A DNA stretch of 10,549 nt from Labilithrix luteola. GTDB taxonomy: Bacteria; Myxococcota_A; Polyangia; Polyangiales; Polyangiaceae. The translations under genes were made by a program, and so were the position numbers. This document shows, piece after piece, positions 4,545-10,549 of the stretch. Below the pieces are notes generated by a model, which was not told the origin of the DNA, did not search any database, and saw nothing but the letters and a program-made list of their open reading frames with translations. Location of the stretch: assembly GCA_026225435.1 (NCBI GenBank), contig JAMFST010000072.1:1-10549 (forward strand). Reading direction: 5' to 3'. Each line of letters opens with the position of its first letter. Position 1 is the stretch's first letter.

Positions 4545-6416
4545 ATGATCGGCCGGGTCATCGCGGGCAAGTACCGGATTCGCTCCCGCGTCGGCGGCGG
4601 CGCGATGGGCGTGGTGTACGACGCCAAGCAGATCGCGCTCGACAAGCGGGTGGCCATCAAGGTCCTCAACGACGACCTGCAGCAGAACAAGCACTTCGTC
4701 GCCCGCTTCCAGGTCGAGGCCAAGGCCGCCTCCCTGCTCGATCACGCCAACTCGACCCGCGTCTTCGACTTCGGCAAGGAGGAGAAGACCGGCCTTTTGT
4801 ACATCTGCATGGAGTTCCTCGAAGGGAAGAGCCTGCTCGAGGTGATCGAGACCCAGGGGCCGCTGCCGGCCGCGCGCATCGTGGACCTCACGGCGCAGAC
4901 GCTGGCCGCCCTCGCCCGGGCGCATGATCTCGGCATCCTGCACCGCGATCTGAAGCCCGAGAACATCATGGTGCTCAAGTCGGATGACGACGAAGGCACC
5001 TCGCGCGACGTGGTGAAGGTGTGCGACTTCGGCATCGCCAAGCTCGACCCGCGCGCGCACCTGACCAACAGCAGCCCGCCCGCCGCGGGGAGCGACGACG
5101 ACTGGTCCGACCTGTCCGACTCGCCGAGCGGCACGTGGAAGGCCGCCGGCGGGAGCACCGCTCCGAGCGCGCTCACCCAGGTGGGGCTCATCATCGGCAC
5201 GCCCGACTACATGTCCCCGGAGCAGGCGCGCGGCGAGGTGGTCGACGAGCGCAGCGAGATCTACTCGGTCGGCGTGGTCCTCTACCAGATGCTCGCCGGG
5301 CGCGTCCCCTTCGAGGGGGGCGACGTCATCGACACGCTCACCCGGCACATGACGCTCGACCCCGAGCCGCCGTCGTCCTTCCGTCCCAACGTGGACGAGG
5401 AGCTGGAGGCGATCTGCCGCATCGCCATGAGCAAGGATCCGGCGGTGCGCTACCGGTCGGCGCGCGACATGCGGGCGGCGCTGCGCTCGACGTCGGCGTG
5501 CCGGCGCGTGGGCGGAGGTCGGGCAGCGAGGTTCTCCTTCGTACCGCCGGCCATGCGCGAGCACGCGGCGCAGATCCTGGCCGCGACCATGCCGGCCCCG
5601 GGGCTGGAGCCGGGCCCGTCGGCGCGCCCGACGGCGCACGTACCAGCGAGCCGGATCTCCGGACGGGCCGCCTCCGGTCGACCGAGCACGGCGTCCCGGT
5701 CGCCGGCGTTGCCGGTGGCCAAGCTCGCCCTCCAGGAGGGGTCGGCGCGAAGGGGCCCGCTGCCGACGATCTTCGCCGCGGGTTTGACGGCGATGTTCCT
5801 CGGCGTCGCCTTCGCCGTCGGTGCGCGCCCGAACGTGGCGACCGCCGCGCCACGAGAGATCGAGGTCGACTACGCGGCACACGCCGCCGCGCTCTCGGTC
5901 GAGGAGGAGATCGGGCCGACCGGCGCCGGAAGTGCGGAGAGCACGACGAGCGCCGCCGTGGCGAGGCCGGCAAGCGCGCCTGCACCCGCGGCCGTCGCTC
6001 CTGCCGGCACGCCGCCGGCTCCGGCCCGCCGCGGCAAGACCTATCCCGCCGTCGAGCCGAGCAGCGAGCCGTCCGCCGAGGCACCGCCCTTCGCGCCGGA
6101 GAGAGGGCGCGTCGCGGTCGTGCGCGAGGACGCCGAGGGCTTCGAGCGCCACCTGGTGAACGAGCTGCTCGGGCGCGCGTCGCTGAAGCAGTGCTACGTC
6201 GAGGCGCTCGAGGCGCACGGGTCGGCGGCGACCGGCTCGTCGGTGCTCGCGCTCCAGGTCGAAGCGGGAAGGGTCAGCGGCATGAGCCTGGGGAGCGATC
6301 TCGGGCTCGAGTCGCTCCGCGGCTGCCTCGACACGCAGATCGTCGGTCAGCCGGTGGGCGACGACGGGACGGCAGCCGGATCGGCGCACGTCACGCTGCA
6401 GTTCACCGATCTCTGA
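4545..6416 (+). CDS. Transmembrane Ser/Thr protein kinase (kinase B), paralogue of kinase A
   Basis: This kinase has 623 residues from ATG 4545, or 647 if GTG 4473 is used. The kinase domain carries the glycine loop GGGAMGVV 17-24, K39 in VAIK, probable E58, HRDLKPEN 133-140, DFG 161-163 and GTPDYMSPEQ 218-227, and should be active. DFG and GTP are 57 residues apart, against 41 in kinase A. The extra length includes an acidic Ser/Asp-rich run (SDDDWSDLSDS) that could hold phosphorylation sites. A single hydrophobic span (about 408-426) is followed by a linker shorter than in kinase A (about 427-520), then a C-terminal domain (521-623) with cysteines 550 and 594 and the same AgmX/PglI-like pattern (GSAATG, LGSD, LQF). 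The C-terminal domain and kinase domain are well conserved with kinase A, while juxtamembrane segments and linkers are not. It follows the cytochrome/barrel operon by about 116 bases and overlaps the converging DUF72 gene by 14 bases. Confidence 0.95.
   Translation: MIGRVIAGKYRIRSRVGGGAMGVVYDAKQIALDKRVAIKVLNDDLQQNKHFVARFQVEAKAASLLDHANSTRVFDFGKEEKTGLLYICMEFLEGKSLLEVIETQGPLPAARIVDLTAQTLAALARAHDLGILHRDLKPENIMVLKSDDDEGTSRDVVKVCDFGIAKLDPRAHLTNSSPPAAGSDDDWSDLSDSPSGTWKAAGGSTAPSALTQVGLIIGTPDYMSPEQARGEVVDERSEIYSVGVVLYQMLAGRVPFEGGDVIDTLTRHMTLDPEPPSSFRPNVDEELEAICRIAMSKDPAVRYRSARDMRAALRSTSACRRVGGGRAARFSFVPPAMREHAAQILAATMPAPGLEPGPSARPTAHVPASRISGRAASGRPSTASRSPALPVAKLALQEGSARRGPLPTIFAAGLTAMFLGVAFAVGARPNVATAAPREIEVDYAAHAAALSVEEEIGPTGAGSAESTTSAAVARPASAPAPAAVAPAGTPPAPARRGKTYPAVEPSSEPSAEAPPFAPERGRVAVVREDAEGFERHLVNELLGRASLKQCYVEALEAHGSAATGSSVLALQVEAGRVSGMSLGSDLGLESLRGCLDTQIVGQPVGDDGTAAGSAHVTLQFTDL
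4728..4780 (+). repeat. 53-base exact repeat shared with kinase A (copy 2)
   Basis: Identical to 479-531. Together with the 39-base match at 5199-5237, it gives two direct-repeat pairs about 4.2-4.3 kb apart. Recombination between such copies would delete the cytochrome/barrel genes and leave one hybrid kinase. Confidence 0.85.
5199..5237 (+). repeat. 39-base exact repeat shared with kinase A (copy 2)
   Basis: Identical to 899-937. It covers the end of the activation segment, TPDYMSPEQARGE. Confidence 0.85.
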
Positions 6417-7428
6417 GGCGCGCCATCTCGGAGACGATCGCTTCGCCCAGGCGCTCGATCGTCTCGGGGGCGCAGCCCTCGGCCTTGTTGTCGATCAGGA
6501 CGGTGGTGGGTACGTCGTGGGCGATGGCGCGCGCGACCAGGCTGGCGAGCGCCGCGAGGTTGTCCGGATCCGGCAGCACGGTGCGGTCGTAGGGAAGGCT
6601 GCGCGCGTTGGCCGTCTCGTAGCGGTCGCCGTTGCGCAGCAGCCAGCGGACGAGCAAGGGCCTGCGCGCGTCGGGCGGGACCAGCTGCATCTGCCGCCGC
6701 ACCGGCGGCATCGAGGTCCAGACGTTGTGGCAGTGGACCGCGCCGGTCGCGACGAGCGCGTCGGTGTACGTCGGGGTCAGGAGCTCACCGTTGCGCAGCT
6801 CCACGGCGATGGGCGCGAGCTTCGTCAGCGGCTCGAGGAAGCGCGCCAGCCGCTCGGCGAACGCCTCGGGGTACTCGCCGACGTCCTGCGGCGGGAAGGG
6901 CAAGAGGACGACGCCGAGCTTGCCGCCGAGCCCGCGCGCGATGGGCCCCACCACCACCTCCGCCGCGTAGGCCGCGTCGAGGTAGCGCGCGTTGCTCTCC
7001 CCTTTCCGCTTTCCGTAACGGGCATGCTGCGGGAACACGCGCATCACGCAGTCCTCGTGCGCCTTCACCAGGAAGCGGAAGTCGTCCGGCGCCTGCTGCG
7101 CGTGGTGCTGCAGCTCCGGCTCGGTCAGCGGGCGGTAGTACGCCTTGTCGATCTCGACCGCGCGGTAGAGCGGGTGCGCGGCGTACGCCGGAAGGCCTTC
7201 CCTGGCGAGGACGGTGGCGGTGAGATCCCCCTTCCCGGCCGCACCGGCGTACACGTGGCCGACCCAGCCTGGATAGGCCCAGGACATCCCGCCGAGGCGG
7301 AGCTGCGGCGGGAGCCGGGCGGCGAGGGCCACCGTCGCGTCGGCCGGGACGATCGGCACGACACGGGCGGGCGGCGCCTCGACCGCGAACAGAGTCGGCT
7401 CGCGCTCGTCGGTCGCCATCGCGGCCAT
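6403..7428 (-). CDS. DUF72 family protein
   Basis: This protein has 341 residues. Motifs typical of DUF72 (YecE-like, TIM-barrel fold, biochemical function not established) are seen in order: the first strand LRLGGMSWAYPGWVG (43-57), LAREGL.AYA.HP (about 74-86), VEIDKAYYRPL (91-101), FRFLVKAHEDC (117-127), VELRNGEL in the middle, and near the end LIDNKAEGCAP (311-321), matching the family's N-N/H-x-x-G end motif. About 42 residues before the first strand look like a poorly conserved, Ala/Pro-rich extension. The start could be ATG 7428 or ATG 7419; the sequence just upstream has only an AGG, which suits the second start slightly better in spacing. Its 3' end overlaps kinase B tail to tail by 14 bases. 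Nothing around it suggests a pathway. Confidence 0.85.
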   Translation of the reverse strand: MAAMATDEREPTLFAVEAPPARVVPIVPADATVALAARLPPQLRLGGMSWAYPGWVGHVYAGAAGKGDLTATVLAREGLPAYAAHPLYRAVEIDKAYYRPLTEPELQHHAQQAPDDFRFLVKAHEDCVMRVFPQHARYGKRKGESNARYLDAAYAAEVVVGPIARGLGGKLGVVLLPFPPQDVGEYPEAFAERLARFLEPLTKLAPIAVELRNGELLTPTYTDALVATGAVHCHNVWTSMPPVRRQMQLVPPDARRPLLVRWLLRNGDRYETANARSLPYDRTVLPDPDNLAALASLVARAIAHDVPTTVLIDNKAEGCAPETIERLGEAIVSEMARLRDR

Positions 7429-7543
7429 ACCTAGCGCAATTCCGAGCGCCGGGACGACCGTCGCGGCCGCTCAGTCGTGCTGCGCGTCGGCGGCTTGCTC
7501 GACGAGCTGTTTCAACCCTTCCCCGTCGGTCATCCGCACGAGC
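7429..7543. other. Short gap between the DUF72 gene and the Cys-rich lipoprotein gene
   Basis: The 115 bases hold no ORF that I would support. On the - strand a 20-codon frame (7533-7471) begins with ATG but lacks a good ribosome site. The gap should include the end of the lipoprotein transcript and the promoter of the DUF72 gene; no clear hairpin followed by T-run was found. Confidence 0.3.
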
Positions 7544-7753
7544 TCACGGGTCGCGGGTGACGCACTCGTAATTGGCGCAGAACTGCGAGCAGCACTCGCC
7601 GGTGGTGCGGCAGGGGGAGCCCTCGAGGAGGCACTGGCCGTACGACGAGGTCATGGCGGCGCGAGGCGTCCCCGATGACGGCCCGGTGACCGCGGAGCAG
7701 GCGGCGACGACGAAGGCGGCAGACATGGCGACGAGGAGGAATGCGGGCTTCAT
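7544..7753 (-). CDS. Small Cys-rich lipoprotein with inhibitor-cystine-knot-like spacing
   Basis: This protein has 69 residues. ATG 7753 is preceded on its strand by AAGGGG (7766-7761) with 7-base spacing. Residues 1-18 are a clear lipoprotein signal (LLVAMSAAFVV) with lipobox VAA-C19. After a Ser/Thr/Pro/Ala tether (20-37) come six cysteines at 41, 48, 54, 55, 59 and 64. Their spacing is C-x6-C-x5-C-C-x3-C-x4-C, which is the framework of inhibitor cystine knot (knottin) peptides such as those of spider and cone-snail toxins and antimicrobial plant peptides. The fold is inferred from spacing alone. After lipidation at C19, the mature protein would be about 51 residues long, with a disulfide-tied module exposed in the periplasm or at the cell surface. 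Myxobacterial genomes encode many Cys-rich secreted modules, but I do not recognise this one. The RND pump gene ends 46 bases upstream on the same strand. Confidence 0.8.
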   Translation of the reverse strand: MKPAFLLVAMSAAFVVAACSAVTGPSSGTPRAAMTSSYGQCLLEGSPCRTTGECCSQFCANYECVTRDP

Positions 7754-7760
7754 GAACCTT

Positions 7761-7766
7761 CCCCTT
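7761..7766 (-). promoter_or_regulatory. Ribosome binding site of the Cys-rich lipoprotein
   Basis: On the - strand AAGGGG lies 7 bases before ATG 7753, within an AAGGGGAAGG run. It supports this short gene as real and fixes its start. Confidence 0.6.
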
Positions 7767-7799
7767 CGCGAGAGTCGTACCAGGCGAAAATCGCTCGTT

Positions 7800-10549
7800 T
7801 CAGGCTGTCGCCACCGGTGAGACGGGGAGAATCTCCGAATGCCCCTCGGAAATTTTCCCCGCGCGCGCCGGCACGCGGGCGAAGACGAGGAACATCACCG
7901 GCACGAGGAAGAGCGAGAGCAAGGTCGACGAGGTGAGGCCGCCGACGACGGCGAGCGCCAGCGGCTGGTTGGCCTCCGAGCCGTGCTCCAGCGCCATCGC
8001 CGTCGGCACCAGGCCGATGACCGTCGCCAGGCTGGTCATCACGATGGGGACGAAGCGCGAGCGGGCCGCTGAGATGACCGCTTCGAGCGGCTCCGCGCCG
8101 GAGACCAGGCGCCGGTTGGCGTCGTCGACCAGGAGGATGCCATTGGAGACGGCGATGCCGATGACCAGGAGCACGCCCATGAGCGCGGTGATGGAGAACC
8201 CCTGTCCCGCGACGACCAGCGCGGTGACGATGCCGAAGAGCGAGACCGGGATGGTGAAGAGGATGACGAACGGGAGCCGGAGCGACTTGAACTGTGTCGC
8301 CATCAGCATGAAGACCACCATCACCGCGAGGCCGAGGGCGAGCCCGAGGCCGCCGAAGGTGGTCCGCATCAGATCGACCTGACCGACGAACTTGTACTTG
8401 AGGCTGCGCGTGCGCGGATCCTTCGCGAGCGCGCGTTCGAGGTCGCTCGCCGCCGAGCCGAGGTCGCGCCCTTCGGTCTGCATGAGCACGTGGGCGACGC
8501 GGACCATGCGGCTGCGCTCGACGGCGACGGCGCCGACCTGCCGGCTCACCTGGCTGTACGCGCCGAGGAGCACCGGCTGGTCCTTCGACCCGAAGTGCAC
8601 GGGCAGGTTGCCGAGCGCGCTGGTGTCGGAGACGGTCGCCGGATCGTAGAAGGTGACCACGTAGTAGGCGCGGCCGTTGGCGGCGTCGACCCAGACTCCC
8701 GGCGTGTTGATGTTGCCGGTGGTCGCCTCCAGCGTCGTCTGGGCGGCGTCCCGGAGCGAGGTGCCGACGAGGCCAGAGCGCTCGCGGTCGGCGTCGACGT
8801 GCACCTCGGGGTACTCCATCTGGAGCGATTCGCGGACGTCGCGGACGCCGCCGACGCTGCGGGCAACCTCGGCGACGGCGCGGGTCTGTACGTCGAGCGC
8901 GTCGAGGTTGTCGTTCTCCAGCTCGACGACCAGCGGCGCGGTGTAGCCGTTGGCGAAGACGCTGGCGACGAGACCGCCAGGGTACTGCGTCACCTCGACC
9001 CCGGGGAACTCGCGGGTGAGGATCTCGCGGATCTTCACCGACAGCTCCCCTTGCGACTGCTTGCGCTCCTCGGTGGACGAGAAGGCCAGGCGGAGGAAGC
9101 CGGTGTTCGGCGCGACGTTGGGGCTGGCGAGCAAGCTGCGCTGCTCCTGCGGCATGCCGACGTTGGTGACCACCATGTCCACCGAGCCCGCAGGGAGCTC
9201 GCGAGTGATCGCCTTGCCCATCTCCGCCAGCGTCGCCGAGGCCGCCTTGACCGACATGCCCGGCGGGAAACGGACGTAGGCCATGTCCATCGCCTCGTCG
9301 ATGTCGGGGAAGAAGCTGGTCGGGAGGCGCGCGGCGGCGAAGACGCTGGCGAAGACGAGCAGCGCGGAGCCGATGACGATGCTGCGCCCGGCGGGCAAGG
9401 TGCGGCGCAGGAGGCCGGCGTAGCCGCCGGCGAGGCGGTCGATCGCCCCTTCGAGCCGGCGCGCCAGCTTGCCGGGAGGCGCGTGGCCGAGGAAGTAGCG
9501 GCAGGCCACCGGCGTGACCGCCATCGAGACGAAGTACGAGGCGATCATGGCGACGGCGACCGTCAGCGCCAGCGGCGCGAAGAGACGCTTGGCGAGTCCG
9601 CCGAGGAGCAGCACCGGCAGAAGCACGGCCATCGTGGTCAGGGTCGAGGCGAGGACCGGCAAGGCCACCGCGGTCGCTCCTTCGTAGGCCGCGCGCGCCG
9701 GATCGTCCGGTTCGCCGCGCAGCTTCTGGTCGCGGGCATGATGGTGGATCGACTCGAGCACCACGACCGCGTCGTCCACCAGGCGGCCCATTGCGAGCGT
9801 GAGGCCGCCGAGGGTGAAGGCGTTGAGCGTCTGCCCCGTGGCGTACAGGACGATCAGGGTGATGGCGAACGACAGCGGGATGGCGACGGACACGATGAGC
9901 GTGCCGCGCAGGCTCTGGAGGAACAGCAGAATGACCAGCGCGATGAGGACGAGCGCCTGGATGATCTCGCGCTGCAGCCCCGAGTACGTGTTGCGCACGA
10001 AGCCCGACTGGTCGAAGAGGACGTGCGCCTCCATACCGGGCGGCAGGCTGGTGAGGCCGGCGACCTTGGTCTTCACCGCGTCGACGATCTTGATGGTGTT
10101 GCCGCCGGGGATGCGCAGCACGTTGAGGTAGACGGCGTCCTTCCCGCCGACCGACACGGCCTGCGTCTCCGGCATGCCGCTGTCCTCGACGCGGGCGACG
10201 TCGCGGATGAGGACCGGCTTGTCGCCGACGACCTTCACCGTCCCCTCGCCGATGGTGGCCACCGCCTTGGGGACGCCGTTGGTGTAGACGTTGGCGTCGA
10301 AGTCCTTGGCGATGAACTCGCCCGAGGGGAGGAGCGCGTTGGAGCGGCCGACGGCGCCAGCGATGTCCTCGGCGGTGACGTGGCGCGCCTGGGCGGCGAC
10401 GGGGTCGACCACCACGTTGATCTGGCGCGGGCGGCCGCCGTCGACCGGTGCGCTGCCGACGCCGTCGATCCCCTCGATCTGCGGCTCGACGTAGTTCTGT
10501 GCGTAGTCGTAGAGCTGCGAGCCAGTGTAGCCGATGCCGGTGATGACGA
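7800..10549 (-). CDS. RND family efflux transporter permease subunit (N-terminus outside the window)
   Basis: The frame is open through the right edge and ends at 7802-7800, so 915 residues of an inner-membrane RND pump (about 1030-1070 usual) are visible; some 130 N-terminal residues with the first membrane helix are missing. It begins in the first porter region (YVEPQIEGIDGVG, then ARHVTAEDI). It continues through helices 2-6, with helix 4 carrying GLTLAMGRLVDDAVVVLE (proton-relay Asp pair encoded at 9776-9771), the second periplasmic porter/docking part, and helices 8-12 ending in LFLVPVMFLVF. This is the plan of HAE-1 type (AcrB-like) pumps. Such subunits work as trimers with a membrane-fusion protein and an outer-membrane channel, exporting drugs, lipids or metabolites using the proton gradient. 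In helix 10 the usual Lys (K940 in AcrB, V-K-N) is replaced by Ser (V-S-N-G-I-L-L-V-D). The substrate cannot be told. The partner genes are probably beyond the right edge. Confidence 0.93.
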   Translation of the reverse strand, partial: VITGIGYTGSQLYDYAQNYVEPQIEGIDGVGSAPVDGGRPRQINVVVDPVAAQARHVTAEDIAGAVGRSNALLPSGEFIAKDFDANVYTNGVPKAVATIGEGTVKVVGDKPVLIRDVARVEDSGMPETQAVSVGGKDAVYLNVLRIPGGNTIKIVDAVKTKVAGLTSLPPGMEAHVLFDQSGFVRNTYSGLQREIIQALVLIALVILLFLQSLRGTLIVSVAIPLSFAITLIVLYATGQTLNAFTLGGLTLAMGRLVDDAVVVLESIHHHARDQKLRGEPDDPARAAYEGATAVALPVLASTLTTMAVLLPVLLLGGLAKRLFAPLALTVAVAMIASYFVSMAVTPVACRYFLGHAPPGKLARRLEGAIDRLAGGYAGLLRRTLPAGRSIVIGSALLVFASVFAAARLPTSFFPDIDEAMDMAYVRFPPGMSVKAASATLAEMGKAITRELPAGSVDMVVTNVGMPQEQRSLLASPNVAPNTGFLRLAFSSTEERKQSQGELSVKIREILTREFPGVEVTQYPGGLVASVFANGYTAPLVVELENDNLDALDVQTRAVAEVARSVGGVRDVRESLQMEYPEVHVDADRERSGLVGTSLRDAAQTTLEATTGNINTPGVWVDAANGRAYYVVTFYDPATVSDTSALGNLPVHFGSKDQPVLLGAYSQVSRQVGAVAVERSRMVRVAHVLMQTEGRDLGSAASDLERALAKDPRTRSLKYKFVGQVDLMRTTFGGLGLALGLAVMVVFMLMATQFKSLRLPFVILFTIPVSLFGIVTALVVAGQGFSITALMGVLLVIGIAVSNGILLVDDANRRLVSGAEPLEAVISAARSRFVPIVMTSLATVIGLVPTAMALEHGSEANQPLALAVVGGLTSSTLLSLFLVPVMFLVFARVPARAGKISEGHSEILPVSPVATA

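Noticed and set aside
4350..6389. A 679-codon open frame on the - strand opposite kinase B
   Set aside because: It is the mirror of a GC-rich gene with G/C third positions. The translation is Arg/Ala/Gly/His-rich with no recognisable domain, while the + strand has every kinase motif.
7471..7533. A 20-codon frame on the - strand with an ATG start
   Set aside because: Too short, no good ribosome site, no recognisable features.
7784..7794. Small hairpin GCGA/TCGC after the RND gene stop as terminator
   Set aside because: Only four base pairs and no T-run after it on the - strand; it would not terminate.
1..10549. CRISPR array, tRNA, rRNA, insertion sequence or phage genes
   Set aside because: No regularly spaced repeats, tRNA-like arms, transposase or integrase motifs were seen on either strand.

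Overview
The window is high-GC DNA with very GC-rich third codon positions. It encodes large Hanks-type Ser/Thr kinases with Pro/Ala-rich periplasmic tails, small lipoproteins and c-type cytochromes. This mix suggests a member of the Myxococcota (myxobacteria, perhaps the Polyangia side). That placement is inferred from gene style; no rRNA or other marker is present.

Layout. Everything from 1 to about 6416 lies on the + strand, and everything from 6403 to the right edge lies on the - strand. The + strand carries the last 25 codons of a membrane protein (2-79), a 171-base gap, transmembrane kinase A (254-2293), three tightly packed genes (a TTG-started c-type cytochrome lipoprotein at 2340-2891, a second small c-type cytochrome lipoprotein at 2891-3265, and an outer-membrane beta-barrel protein at 3262-4428), a UNCG-loop hairpin (4444-4465), and kinase B (4545-6416), a close paralogue of kinase A. 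The - strand carries a DUF72 protein (6403-7428) that overlaps kinase B tail to tail, a 69-residue Cys-rich lipoprotein with the spacing of an inhibitor cystine knot (7544-7753), and an RND efflux pump subunit (7800 to beyond the right edge, N-terminus missing).

The most interesting part is 254-6416. Two lipoprotein monohaem cytochromes and a porin-like barrel are translationally coupled through 1-base and 4-base stop/start overlaps. The barrel itself carries a CXXCH haem-attachment motif. I read this as a candidate envelope electron-transfer module, possibly a small porin-cytochrome conduit unrelated in size to MtrCAB. It is bracketed by two paralogous kinases. Each has a cytoplasmic kinase domain, one membrane span, a flexible periplasmic linker and a C-terminal domain resembling the AgmX/PglI C-terminal domain, with two cysteines exactly 44 residues apart in both. 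A plausible but unproven model is that the kinases sense the state of the periplasmic or outer-membrane redox module and signal inward.

The right half (DUF72, Cys-rich lipoprotein, RND pump) has no evident functional link to this module. No tRNA, rRNA, CRISPR array, insertion sequence or integrase was seen.
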